DNA of 51,070 nucleotides from an uncultured SAR324 cluster bacterium (lineage in GTDB: Bacteria > SAR324 > NAC60-12): assembly GCA_902513935.1 (NCBI GenBank), contig CABXOR010000005.1:1-51070 (forward strand). Direction: 5' to 3'. The notes below the pieces were generated by a model, which searched no databases, had not been told where the DNA came from, and worked only from the letters and a program-made list of their open reading frames with translations. Positions 17,509-27,114 of the stretch are shown piece by piece (within the stretch, counting starts at the first letter, position 1; each line of letters starts with the position of its first letter). Position numbers and translations under genes: made by a program.

Positions 17509-18834
17509 ATGGATCATGTTTTTTATAGCTTTCTAAAAGAAAAACCAATTGAATCAATTGTTGAAGGAGAAGGAATGTATCTACATGCTAGTAACGGGAA
17601 TAGATACTTGGACTTTACCTCAGGATCTGTTCAAAACAGTATCCTTGGATTCAACAACCAATTTGTTTTAGAAAAAATTTCAAAACAGTTAAACAAAGTT
17701 TCTAGTATTGACTATAAAAGTTGGATCGATGAAAATCGAACAGAATTAGCAGCATTGATAGTAGAACAAGCACCTAATGGACTAAATAAAGTATTTTTCT
17801 CGGGTCAAAGTGGAAGTGAAGCATGTGAAGCTGCTCTACAGCTTAGCTTTCAATCACACTTTGAAAGTGGCTTCAAAGATAAAATCTATTTTATTTCGAG
17901 GAAGGAATCCTATCATGGTTCAACAATAAATTCCATGGTTTGTGGGGATAGAAAACATCTGAACTATATGGAGAAACTTTGGCCTACTAATCACATTAAA
18001 GTGTCTGCACATGATCCTATTCATGGAACTGAAGCGGGTGAGTCTTCAGATTCATATTTAGAAAGAAGTCTGTCTGAATTTCAAGCGGTGATTGATCGTC
18101 TTAGTGCGAACAAAATTTCTGCTTTTATTGGAGAACCCATAATGGGAGCTCTTCAAGGAGATATTCCTCCCCATCCTGATTATTGGAGAAGAATGTCAGA
18201 AATATGCAAAAAGAATGATATTCATTTAATTCTAGACGAAATATATACTGGTACAGGAATATCTGGCAAATATTTTTGTTGTGATTGGGATAAAGGTGTT
18301 ACACCAGACTTTATTCTAATGTGCAAAACACTCGGTGCTGGTTACGCACCTTTAAGCATTGTGTTGACATCTGATGAAATTGAAAATTCAATTATGTCTG
18401 GAACAGGTCGGGTATCTTATAGTTCTACTCATCAAGGTCATACCCTTTGCAGTGCTGCAGCTTTGGCCGTACAAACATATATTCTAGAGAATGGATTGAT
18501 TCAGCATGCGAATTCCCTTGGCCATTATATGAGGAATGTGATCAAAAATGAGTTACGAGAAAATGTCTTTTTTACAAGTGTTCATGGTAGGGGATTGAGA
18601 TTTTCTTTAGAATATGGTTCTACAGATAATTATAACTTTGGTGAAGAAATCAGATTTCGCTTAAAAGAAGATTTTAAGCTTCTTATCGATTCAAAATGGC
18701 ACAGAATAGGATTTAGACCTGCAATGATTTGTTCACAAGAACAGGCTGATGAAACACTCGAAAAAGTACTCGAGACCTTTAAAAAAGTTTCTAGTAAATA
18801 TCAACCTAGTTTTAAAGCAAAGCTTTATGTTTGA
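17509..18834 (+). CDS. Class III PLP-dependent aminotransferase
   Basis: 441 aa. Class III (glutamate-1-semialdehyde/omega-aminotransferase) features: SGQSGSEACEAAL (about 98-110), YHGST, IGEPIMGALQGDIPPH, ILDEIYTGTG (about 241-250) and the Schiff-base K273 in MCKTLGAGYAPLS. Unlike the DegT enzymes, class III members usually act on small amines or semialdehydes, so this one may make an amino-acid-like substituent of the glycan instead of aminating a sugar ring. Its 3' end overlaps the start of the next SDR by 8 bases. Confidence 0.9.
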   Translation: MDHVFYSFLKEKPIESIVEGEGMYLHASNGNRYLDFTSGSVQNSILGFNNQFVLEKISKQLNKVSSIDYKSWIDENRTELAALIVEQAPNGLNKVFFSGQSGSEACEAALQLSFQSHFESGFKDKIYFISRKESYHGSTINSMVCGDRKHLNYMEKLWPTNHIKVSAHDPIHGTEAGESSDSYLERSLSEFQAVIDRLSANKISAFIGEPIMGALQGDIPPHPDYWRRMSEICKKNDIHLILDEIYTGTGISGKYFCCDWDKGVTPDFILMCKTLGAGYAPLSIVLTSDEIENSIMSGTGRVSYSSTHQGHTLCSAAALAVQTYILENGLIQHANSLGHYMRNVIKNELRENVFFTSVHGRGLRFSLEYGSTDNYNFGEEIRFRLKEDFKLLIDSKWHRIGFRPAMICSQEQADETLEKVLETFKKVSSKYQPSFKAKLYV

Positions 18835-19693
18835 AAAGGTGGTTGTTATTGGTGCAACAGGATTTGTCGGGCAAGAACTTATGAAAGAGCTTAAATCCTC
18901 AAAAATGGAGTCCATTGGATTTTCTCGAAAGGATTGCGATTTTTTAAACCAAGCAGAAGTTGTACATAAGATTTCTCCGGAACTCAAAAATGCAACTTTA
19001 GTCTATACTGCAGGAAAACATAGACAATATGGGGACACTCTAGAATTTTATGCTAATAACAATAAATCTGTACTAAATATACTAGTTGCAGCAGAAAAAA
19101 ATATACCCAAAAGAATTGTCTTTTTAAGTACCATAGAAGTTTATGGTTCTATTGAGAAGGGCATAAAGATTACAGAGTCTACAAACCTATCGCCTAATTA
19201 TCTTTATGCCGCAGGAAAAATTTCACATGAATGCCTTATCCGTGCTTGGGCATATAATCATAATGTTCCCTGTTCTATGTTACGTTTGCCAGGAATTTAT
19301 GGGATCGAGGATAATCAGACCAGTATTATATCAACACTATTTTCTGCTGGAATGAATGATACTGTATTTAATCTCCATACCGATGGCAGTGAGTTGCGAG
19401 ATTATATTTCGGTGGAGGACCTCGTTTCTTGTATCGTTAAGATCATTTCAATAAAGTCTGTTCCTGCAATAATAAATATTGGATCCGGTATGTCCGTTTC
19501 GATAAGTCGTATCATTAAGTTGGTAGAAAAGGGATTATGTAAATCTATTAATGTCCACTATAGTAATCCTCCACGTCAAAGTTTTGATATATTAATTGAT
19601 AATTCTTTGCTAAAAAGTACTCTTAACGATTTTTATTTTAAATCTCTTGAGCGTGGAATAAACTTGTACGCCAAGTCATTTAATACAATTTAG
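18827..19693 (+). CDS. NAD-dependent epimerase/dehydratase (extended SDR)
   Basis: 288 aa from ATG 18827, which directly precedes the nucleotide-binding strand (MFEKVVVIGATGFVG). An upstream in-frame ATG would only add residues inside the previous gene. GATGFVG is at 9-15, FLSTIEVYG at 99-107 and the intact catalytic YAAGK at Y127/K131. It probably epimerises, reduces or dehydrates a nucleotide sugar. It overlaps the class III aminotransferase by 8 bases, so the two are likely co-translated. A weak hairpin (CTATCT/AGATAG) follows the stop. Confidence 0.88.
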   Translation: MFEKVVVIGATGFVGQELMKELKSSKMESIGFSRKDCDFLNQAEVVHKISPELKNATLVYTAGKHRQYGDTLEFYANNNKSVLNILVAAEKNIPKRIVFLSTIEVYGSIEKGIKITESTNLSPNYLYAAGKISHECLIRAWAYNHNVPCSMLRLPGIYGIEDNQTSIISTLFSAGMNDTVFNLHTDGSELRDYISVEDLVSCIVKIISIKSVPAIINIGSGMSVSISRIIKLVEKGLCKSINVHYSNPPRQSFDILIDNSLLKSTLNDFYFKSLERGINLYAKSFNTI

Positions 19694-19828
19694 ACTATCT
19701 TTGAGATAGATTTAGGGTTTTTAGAAAATCCCTCATTTGACTTTAATGGGTTCAAGGTTCTATAAAATCCAGTAATTTAAATGTAGTGAAATTAATTTTG
19801 AAAAAAGGAATATAGAGATTTAAATATA

Positions 19829-20908
19829 ATGAACAACTACAAAAAATTAACAAGGAAATTACTATTAATACCCAATAGGATAAAAGAAAAAGGTCTGATG
19901 TGGACTTTGAACCAAGCAAAAGATTATATTTTGTATGGATCTGTTCTTCATGCTAACCCTACAATACCTGGAATTCATCTTGAAGTAACATCATACTGTA
20001 ACTTAAGATGTGATGGATGTTCTAGGACAATTAGTGTTAATGCTGGGAGTTGGAAAAACAAGCATATGAGTATTACTGATTTTCAAAAACTTGTGGATGG
20101 ACTTCCTACTATAGGCACAGTTTTTTTATATGGTTTAGGAGAATCTTCATTACACCCTGACCTTCCTAAGCTGATTAGAATAGCACATACTTCAAAAAAA
20201 ATTAATAAAGTTGCACTAACCCTCAATCTACAATCTAGAAATCATAATTATTATCTAGATTTATTTAAGCAAGGCCTAGACTATGCCTATGTATCTGTTG
20301 ATTCATTAGACCCTGAAATTGCTAATAAAATGAGGGCCGGAACCAAAGTAGAGATACTTAAGGACCGCCTTAAATTTTTGTCAAGCCACCTCAACAAGGG
20401 GAGCCGTCAGAGAATTACGATTCGTATGGTTGTAGGACCGGAAAACTATGGATCTTTTTCTTACACCTTAAAAGAATTGAACCGATTAGGTAGATTTGAT
20501 GTCCACATCATCTTTTTTTTGGATTGGGGTGGATCTTACAAAGCTTTTTCTTCAGAGGAAAAGGTTTCCTTTACTGAGAAGTTACCAAGCTTAATTGAAC
20601 CACTTCATAATCTTGTTGTTGATTTGGAAAAATCAGAAGATGGCTCAACTCCTTGTTCTTCTCCTTGGAATGCTCCAGCAATTAGAGTAGATGGTTACTT
20701 ATCTTGTTGTCCAGTTTCTTGGGAAAAGAGCTATTATAATTTTCAGACCATCGAAACTCCATTAATAGATTACCTAAACTCGGGAAAACTAGAGGAAAAA
20801 TGGCAAAAATTTAAAGAAGGATACCCATCTTTTTGTACTGGTTGTCCCAGTGCGCACTCTATACCTGGCCCTTCAGGAGGAATAAATATTACTGAACCGA
20901 GGTCCTGA
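19829..20908 (+). CDS. Radical SAM/SPASM domain protein
   Basis: 359 aa. The [4Fe-4S]/SAM motif CX3CX2C is at C57, C61 and C64 (SYCNLRCDGCSRT). A SPASM-type C-terminal cluster of cysteines follows (CSSPW, LSCCPVSWEK and FCTGCPSA). These enzymes use a 5'-deoxyadenosyl radical to modify peptides or, in glycan loci, carbohydrates. The N-terminal 45 residues are basic and may be membrane-facing. A T8 run at 20513-20520 lies in frame. It pairs by position with the unrecognised three-repeat protein 35 bases downstream, which may be its partner or substrate carrier. Confidence 0.85.
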   Translation: MNNYKKLTRKLLLIPNRIKEKGLMWTLNQAKDYILYGSVLHANPTIPGIHLEVTSYCNLRCDGCSRTISVNAGSWKNKHMSITDFQKLVDGLPTIGTVFLYGLGESSLHPDLPKLIRIAHTSKKINKVALTLNLQSRNHNYYLDLFKQGLDYAYVSVDSLDPEIANKMRAGTKVEILKDRLKFLSSHLNKGSRQRITIRMVVGPENYGSFSYTLKELNRLGRFDVHIIFFLDWGGSYKAFSSEEKVSFTEKLPSLIEPLHNLVVDLEKSEDGSTPCSSPWNAPAIRVDGYLSCCPVSWEKSYYNFQTIETPLIDYLNSGKLEEKWQKFKEGYPSFCTGCPSAHSIPGPSGGINITEPRS

Positions 20909-20942
20909 TTTAGGAAGGATCTCACAATCAACTGAAACGCAA

Positions 20943-22541
20943 ATGGGATTAAAAAATACAAGTTTTACTGTTTTTAGAAAAATTGCGGGTGAAACTATTG
21001 CTCAAAAAGTGGCTGAAACCTATTTAGGGCGTAAAAAGATTTTTGATTCAAGGCATATTGAAAAAGCATATCTTGAAAAATTTCCTTTCTCTAAAGTTAT
21101 TCCTGTTAATAACCTTTTATCAGAACTATTCAGTGTCTATTATGGCGTAAAAACGGTAGATCAAATTAACCCTGAAATTGGCACTCCCTGTGCTTTTGCG
21201 TATGTTCCATATTACCAGGGAAAAACTAAGTTGCTTATGTTTAATTTTTTTAACAGGAATTATGGAATCCGTGATCCGATTTTGATTCGCATATCCTTGA
21301 TCAATAGGACAAATGTCTATCCTATAAAACAATCAATTTTTATCCCTGACCAAGTCTATCTAGAAGATTTTATGGCTAGTGACAGTGATGATATCGGTCA
21401 ATATGGAACTGCATTGGTAGAAGTATTTCACCCTCGCATAAAAACTAGCATGGATCAATTTCGCTTCTTTGGGATATATCGTGATCAAAATGAAGGCAAA
21501 GTCTCTGGTGTACATTCAGTCGGATTTAACAAAGAAGCACTACATCAAAAAAAACTAAATACTGGTTCTAGAGCGTATACACCACTACGAACACAAGCAC
21601 ACTATTTTGATTTGACAGAGCCTCGCCTACCACTTGTTTCGGACACTAAACAAAACGAAAAGCTATTATTACATTCTAGCCTGGAACACCCTTATTACAC
21701 CTTGGGGTTTTGTTGTCTGGAAGATAGTGGGAATTCACCTGCTGGAATCTGGCATGATAATATGTCAAACAATACCGTGAATGTTCATTCTAACAAAATT
21801 CTGTCAGAAACCAATATTCCTTGTATGGCAGCTTTCTATGTTCCTGATTTCCAACAAAATGCGCCAATAGCCTTGATCAACACCAATGAAATTGGTTTTC
21901 GACCTGAACACCTTTTAATTCGAGCATTTTTTGAATCGGGAGAGTTTATTACAGAGCGTTCTGTAAAGATAAAGAATGAACATGATTCTATTGATCTGGC
22001 AAAAGTGTTTTCAGAAGATTTAATTGCGGGGAGTACTTTTTTTATAGTAGATTTTGGGAGATCACTGATGGAATTTGAGGTTGAACCACCTTGCTACCTC
22101 AATCTTTATTATAGATGTGGCAAACACTTTGCCGACCAAGTTCACTCTCATCCAACCCATGCCTATGGATATCAACAAGCATTACTCCCAAAACTAAAAT
22201 CCTATCGGATGAGAAAAATGGCTCCATTCCTTAAAGAGGAAGGACTAAAATTCGTTTATTCCATAGTAACGGCTAGTGGGTTAAGTAAAATTTCAAATGA
22301 AGCTGTAACTTTAAGAGTATTTACTGATACGGGGACAGAACACGTCGTCAATAACTATCCATTACTCAATAATGGTGTAGCTGTAATTCATGGTGATTCT
22401 ATTATGGAAGAGATAGATTCTCATATTAAAATTTCAGCCGTAATATGGTTTGAGCATCAGACCATTAATTTTAACGGGACTTGGTTTGCAGTAGATACAA
22501 ATACAGGACACGTCGGTATCGATCACTTCACAGGCTGCTAA
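20943..22541 (+). CDS. Unrecognised protein with three similar beta-rich repeats
   Basis: 532 aa, not recognised. No signal peptide or membrane segment is evident. After an N-terminal helical region (1-75) there are three divergent copies of a beta-rich module at about residues 82-194, 293-408 and 435-531. Each starts with an aromatic/hydrophobic strand (AFAYVPYY, MAAFYVPDF, KFVYSIV), has a middle LIRISLI / LLIRAFF / VTLRVFT strand, and ends in a His/Gly motif (GVHSVGF, VHSHPTHAYG, GHVGIDHFTG). The repeated terminal His suggests a ligand or metal site. Neighbours are a radical SAM/SPASM protein and a methyltransferase, so a role in handling a modified glycan or lipid-linked precursor is possible but unproven. 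Confidence 0.8.
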   Translation: MGLKNTSFTVFRKIAGETIAQKVAETYLGRKKIFDSRHIEKAYLEKFPFSKVIPVNNLLSELFSVYYGVKTVDQINPEIGTPCAFAYVPYYQGKTKLLMFNFFNRNYGIRDPILIRISLINRTNVYPIKQSIFIPDQVYLEDFMASDSDDIGQYGTALVEVFHPRIKTSMDQFRFFGIYRDQNEGKVSGVHSVGFNKEALHQKKLNTGSRAYTPLRTQAHYFDLTEPRLPLVSDTKQNEKLLLHSSLEHPYYTLGFCCLEDSGNSPAGIWHDNMSNNTVNVHSNKILSETNIPCMAAFYVPDFQQNAPIALINTNEIGFRPEHLLIRAFFESGEFITERSVKIKNEHDSIDLAKVFSEDLIAGSTFFIVDFGRSLMEFEVEPPCYLNLYYRCGKHFADQVHSHPTHAYGYQQALLPKLKSYRMRKMAPFLKEEGLKFVYSIVTASGLSKISNEAVTLRVFTDTGTEHVVNNYPLLNNGVAVIHGDSIMEEIDSHIKISAVIWFEHQTINFNGTWFAVDTNTGHVGIDHFTGC

Positions 22542-22605
22542 TTCTGAGTATCCTAATACAATTTAGACCTTATCTAATACAAACAACCAAAAAAAAGTTT
22601 TTAAT

Positions 22606-23481
22606 ATGGCTAAAGTAACAGTTAATACCCATTCAAAGTATTATTCCCAAAATTTAAATAATGTATGGTCACCCAAAGTGTATCCAAAGTATAAAAGTGG
22701 TGAATGGTTCTGGTATAATTTGCCATTTATGGATAACTACACGTCCAAAAATATTAAGACTAGTCGCTTTTATTCTATTTCTAAGTCCGTAGAAAAAAAG
22801 AGTATCCTTGAGGTCGGTTCTGCAATGGGGCAAGGGTATAATTTCTTAAAACAATCTCCTTTGATTGATGTTAGTGATTATACAGGAATTGATGTATCTA
22901 ATACAGGGCACAATTACTCTAAAGAAACATTTCCAGAGACTAATTGGATCCAAGCAGATTTTACGCAATATGAATTGGATCGCAAATATGACTATGCCTT
23001 TGAACGACATGCTATTCACCACATGCCAGATCCAATTGCACAATATAAGAAACTTTTGCGTCATGTAAATTTAGGGATGTCAACAACTTTTCGTGGTTGT
23101 ATTGAAGGAAAAACTATTTCAGATTTAGATAAGGGTTTTTTTAGACATGAGGATTCTAATGATTACTTTTATTTAAATGTTATTAATATTTTTGAATTTG
23201 TAAAAATTGCTCTCGATGAAGGTTTCAATCATATTCGGGTTGAATATTCAGGTCCTCATGAACCTATTCCAACAGATCCAAAAGGAAACTGCTATCTTGC
23301 ACCAGAATTACAATCAAATCATTTGATGACAAAATTTCGTGTACGCATCAATCGTTGCCTCGAATTAGATAGACCTCTTGTATATGCAGTCCCTTCGGGT
23401 CCCAGACTTTTAATAACCCAACCGCGGAGTTTTATTAAACTAATTTTAGGACTTAAAATTATAAAATTATTTCCTTTTTGA
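22606..23481 (+). CDS. Class I SAM-dependent methyltransferase
   Basis: 291 aa. Motif I is SILEVGSAMGQGYNFL (about 65-80), then TGIDVSNTG and FERHAIHHMPDP, all typical of the class I fold. The motif I pattern EVGSAMGQG is less common than DxGxGxG but compatible with SAM binding. The C-terminal 90 residues are basic and may contact membrane or substrate. The acceptor is unknown; it follows the three-repeat protein after 64 bases and probably shares its transcript. Confidence 0.8.
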   Translation: MAKVTVNTHSKYYSQNLNNVWSPKVYPKYKSGEWFWYNLPFMDNYTSKNIKTSRFYSISKSVEKKSILEVGSAMGQGYNFLKQSPLIDVSDYTGIDVSNTGHNYSKETFPETNWIQADFTQYELDRKYDYAFERHAIHHMPDPIAQYKKLLRHVNLGMSTTFRGCIEGKTISDLDKGFFRHEDSNDYFYLNVINIFEFVKIALDEGFNHIRVEYSGPHEPIPTDPKGNCYLAPELQSNHLMTKFRVRINRCLELDRPLVYAVPSGPRLLITQPRSFIKLILGLKIIKLFPF

Positions 23482-23628
23482 GTCCTATTTTTTCTCCCCA
23501 TTTGGTATCTCGGTTTGATTGAGAATGCATCTTAGCACATTGTCTCATTTATGGGGCACACTATACTATCTCTAATAAAAAGATTGCATTTAAAGTTTAA
23601 AAAATTTTAAATAATACAAAATATATTA

Positions 23629-24855
23629 GTGCTTTATTATAAAAAAATAATTAGTTTTTTAAAAAAATTATTCAAGAAATTCTTAACTTTAGTAGGATTT
23701 ATTGTTTCTACTCCCATTGTATTATTAATTATTATTATTCGTCCATTTATTCTAATACGATTTGGGAGTTTATATAGTTATAGAATTGGACATTTTGCTG
23801 CTGACACCGAAGCATATCTTTGTAATTTAGATGAAAAACCACATAAAGCACAAATTGATATTATTAGTTGCCCAAAAATAGTCTGTAATAAGCATCTCAA
23901 AAAAATGTGGGCAAGAACTTTTAGGATTTTTCCTGGATCGTCGCTGTGGGAAATATTAGATCGATCTTGCCAGTTTTGGACACGTGGGGATAGGCATCAT
24001 ATAAAATTAGCTGGTTTAAGTTCCGATTATAAGTATTTTTTAAACACTTCAGCACACCTAAATTTTACGCATGAAGAAGAAAAACGTGGGCAAAAGCTGT
24101 TGAAGCAACTCGGAATTCCAACGGGGAGTAACTGGATTTGTATTCATAATCGAGATAGTGCATATTTAGACCAAGTATTACCCAGTCAATGGGCATATCA
24201 TGATTACCGAAATTTTAGTATTCAGAGTATGGTCAGCGCAGCAGACGAACTAACCAAACGAGGGTACTATGTTATCAGAATAGGATCCATTCAGAGTGAG
24301 AAATTATCCACTCCTAATCAAATGATTATTGATTATTCTTCAAGCAAATATCAATCAGAGTTTGGTGATATATATCTATGTTCAGGTTGTTCAACTTATA
24401 TAGGTAGTGACTCAGGGATATCTGATATTCCACATATTTTTCGTAAACCTCTTTGCAAAGTAAACTTTTCATTGACCATTGCTGATTTACTTCCTGAGAG
24501 AGGTAGTGGATATTCATTAACTTTCATCACTAAACACTTGTTTCACAAAGAAAAACAACGTTTCCTGAGTCTTCGTGAAATGTTCGCATCCGATTTATAC
24601 TCCGTTGGTCTGTCTGAAAAGTTTGAAGAGGCAGGCGTAGAAGTCATTTCCAATACCGCAGAAGAAATTCGCGATTTAGCTATCGAAGTGGACCAGCGAT
24701 TAAAAGGTCTGTGGCAACCCCATCCAGAAGATGAAGAGTTACAAAAGAGTTTCTGGGATATTTATCGTCAGAATGGTTCTCGTATTGTCAAAAACAATAA
24801 AATATCTCCAATTGGATCAGAATTTCTAAGACAACATCGATATTTATTAGATTAA
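23629..24855 (+). CDS. TIGR04372 family putative glycosyltransferase (short form)
   Basis: 408 aa, GTG start. A hydrophobic segment at about residues 20-40 may anchor it to the membrane. Core motifs match the 9074 protein: GHFAADTEAYL, WICIHNRDSAYLD, GYYVIRIGS, YIGSDSGISDIPHIF and the C-terminal FLRQHRYLLD. The large helical N-terminal region of the 9074 protein is absent, so the two probably recognise different acceptors. Upstream genes are a methyltransferase and a radical SAM protein. The donor sugar cannot be deduced. Confidence 0.8.
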   Translation: MLYYKKIISFLKKLFKKFLTLVGFIVSTPIVLLIIIIRPFILIRFGSLYSYRIGHFAADTEAYLCNLDEKPHKAQIDIISCPKIVCNKHLKKMWARTFRIFPGSSLWEILDRSCQFWTRGDRHHIKLAGLSSDYKYFLNTSAHLNFTHEEEKRGQKLLKQLGIPTGSNWICIHNRDSAYLDQVLPSQWAYHDYRNFSIQSMVSAADELTKRGYYVIRIGSIQSEKLSTPNQMIIDYSSSKYQSEFGDIYLCSGCSTYIGSDSGISDIPHIFRKPLCKVNFSLTIADLLPERGSGYSLTFITKHLFHKEKQRFLSLREMFASDLYSVGLSEKFEEAGVEVISNTAEEIRDLAIEVDQRLKGLWQPHPEDEELQKSFWDIYRQNGSRIVKNNKISPIGSEFLRQHRYLLD

Positions 24856-25533
24856 AGACTAGTTATGATGATCCTACTCTAATAGGTAATTAATTATTAA
24901 TCATATTATTCGAATTGACTAGAATAGAACATTTCAAGTTATAATTATAAATTGTTGCTGCTGTTATTTCCATATAATATTTGTGTTTTTATAATAAAAT
25001 AAATTAATAAACTTTTTTATATATGGTGTTTTTAGATTAGTTAGAAATTATACAGATTACAGTGCTATCGAGTTTAAAATAAAGGATTATATCTGATTAA
25101 GTTTCCTAGTTATACAATTTTATCCACTTTTCTTCCGCATAATTGGGTTATAACTTTCCCATCTTTATCTAAGAATAAATGTTATATTAATAAGGTTTCA
25201 TGATACAGTTATAGTTTAATTTAATTAAATACTAATTAATTTAATTAAATACTAATTATTTTAAACTATACTAGTATTTGGCAAATATATTATTTTTATT
25301 TTAATCGAACTATTTAACTGTATTAACATTATGTATTATCAAGTATATTTTTATATTATGACTATTATCAAGTAAATATTTAATCTTGTATTATTCTCTT
25401 AAGGCTAATCTATAGCAACTAAATATTAGATATTACTTTAACAATATATTTAGTATTTCCAAGCAAGATTTCCCGTTTTTCGACGATAAAATTACTAATA
25501 ATTTAAATAAATGTACAGATATATTATTTTCAA
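24856..25533. other. AT-rich non-coding gap with tandem and inverted repeats
   Basis: A 678-base gap, extremely AT-rich, with no open frame I can defend. It holds two identical 20-bp tandem units (25217-25256) bracketed by a 10-bp inverted repeat (25210-25219 and 25261-25270), and a short direct repeat TATTATCAAGTA near 25335 and 25363. It could contain a promoter for the following gene, but no -35/-10 pair stands out against the background. Confidence 0.6.
25217..25256. repeat. Two perfect 20-bp tandem units
   Basis: Two adjacent identical copies of a 20-bp AT-only unit apart from one C each, containing the palindrome TTTAATTAAA. Flanked by the 10-bp inverted repeat TATAGTTTAA / TTAAACTATA, so the whole block could form a cruciform. 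Confidence 0.85.
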
Positions 25534-27114
25534 GTGATTAAAAAACTAATTAGAAAAACTTATTTCCTAAAACTACTCAACCAACTCCGCGGTGCAAAAA
25601 AACTTCGCTGTAATAATAAACCATTTTTTGTGGCCAATACACTCGGTGATCTAGCAGAAATACATCTTGGTATTGAGGAAGCTGGTTTCCCCAAAATAAT
25701 GGTAGGATCTCACTCTGCAGAATCAGAAACAATACTTAGACAAATATTATTAGAAAATTATACTGGAATGTGCTCAACTGTGATGCAATCTATTGGGAAT
25801 AATACTAGAATTGCTCTGCCAATTCCCTCAGAATGGGTCTCTCATCTACAAGCAAATGGAATCAAATGCTCTTTCTTTTACAGTCGTTTACTTTTATTAA
25901 CAAAATCATTAAAAAGATTGGTTTTTGGTTTAGTTAAATTTTTTATTCTGGTTTCACAAGTAAAAAATACGAGATATTCTGGTCCTTATGTAGCCTTTCT
26001 CGGTCTTAATCAAGAAAATATACCCTCATATTCTGATCAAAAAAGACCAAATCTTATTTCTTGGTATAAATGTTCAAAATTTAGACATTCACAAATAAAA
26101 AAAATATGGGCGCAGGCATCTGTGGACAAAAATTTTGTTACACAAGATGATATAGAAATCAGCACTCAAATATTTCCTAAATTTAGTAGTCTCTTTGAAT
26201 TAGCTCATTTTATTGTATTTGCTTTAGCAACTTTCATTGTCTGTTTTTTAGGAACTATAATTGGTAAATGGTGGTATGGAATATTTTATTTTGAATCTTT
26301 ACAATTACATTACATTAAATCTATAAATTCAGAAAAACTAGCTAGAGAATACTTTTTTAATAATTCTGCTTGGTACAAAAAACCCCTATGGACTTATGAA
26401 ACAGAATCTAGAGGTTCCTCGGTAACTTTATACTTCTACTCAACAAACATTGAACCTATACATTATACTAAATCTATATATAACGATTCCTATGGGTTGA
26501 AAATAATGTCATGGAATCGTTTTATTGTCTGGAACAAGCAACAGGAAGATTATTTAAAACAATTTTCTCCAAATGCTCTTTACATCAGAGTTGGATATCT
26601 TGATTTCGTTGGCAGTACTTTTTGCCAAAGAGATGTAAAAAACAAAAAGATTTTGTCAATATTTGACGTTACACCAACACGTCCTATTAAATTTACAGAA
26701 TTAGGCTATGCTATCCCTCCGTATTATAGCGAGAAATTAAACCTTAAATTTATTGAAGACATTAAAACCATTTTTAATGATGAAAAATGGACAATACTTT
26801 GGAAAGCAAAACGTATCACTAAAAATACCTTTATTTCAGAAGTATTTAAGAAAAAACAATCAAAACTAATTGGAGGTAATTTTGTCCGAGTTGCCACGAA
26901 TATCTCGCCGAGTTCCCTTGTTGAGGCTTCAGATGCTGTTATATCAATTCCATTTTCATCCCCTTCCGTCATAGCGAAATTTAAAAATGTGCCTTGTGTA
27001 TTTTATGATTCTTCTGGATGTGTGAGAAATGAAAGTAGCCATGGCATTCCTTTATTAAAAAGTAAGGTGGAATTGAAAGAATGGTTCGCATCATTAACGA
27101 AAGAAATAAATTAA
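25534..27114 (+). CDS. Polysaccharide biosynthesis PFTS-motif-like protein (putative glycosyltransferase)
   Basis: 526 aa, GTG start. Two internal hydrophobic stretches (around 130-150 and 230-250) may be membrane-associated. Near residue 470 it has ISIPFSSPSVIAKFKNVP, a close variant of the PFTS motif (PFSS here) that names a family of putative glycosyltransferases known mainly from O-antigen loci including Leptospira. The region WTILWKAKR about 50 residues earlier fits the second Rossmann lobe of a GT-B-like fold. It stands alone between two long gaps. Role as transferase is inferred; donor and acceptor are unknown. Confidence 0.7.
   Translation: MIKKLIRKTYFLKLLNQLRGAKKLRCNNKPFFVANTLGDLAEIHLGIEEAGFPKIMVGSHSAESETILRQILLENYTGMCSTVMQSIGNNTRIALPIPSEWVSHLQANGIKCSFFYSRLLLLTKSLKRLVFGLVKFFILVSQVKNTRYSGPYVAFLGLNQENIPSYSDQKRPNLISWYKCSKFRHSQIKKIWAQASVDKNFVTQDDIEISTQIFPKFSSLFELAHFIVFALATFIVCFLGTIIGKWWYGIFYFESLQLHYIKSINSEKLAREYFFNNSAWYKKPLWTYETESRGSSVTLYFYSTNIEPIHYTKSIYNDSYGLKIMSWNRFIVWNKQQEDYLKQFSPNALYIRVGYLDFVGSTFCQRDVKNKKILSIFDVTPTRPIKFTELGYAIPPYYSEKLNLKFIEDIKTIFNDEKWTILWKAKRITKNTFISEVFKKKQSKLIGGNFVRVATNISPSSLVEASDAVISIPFSSPSVIAKFKNVPCVFYDSSGCVRNESSHGIPLLKSKVELKEWFASLTKEIN

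Noticed and set aside
18749..18826. Longer start for the SDR at 18827
   Set aside because: The extra residues come from the class III aminotransferase gene; MFEKVVVIGATGFVG at 18827 is the normal SDR start.
19694..19745. Small hairpins after the SDR at 18827
   Set aside because: Six-base AT-rich stem and a mismatched AGGG/CCCT stem; no T-run.
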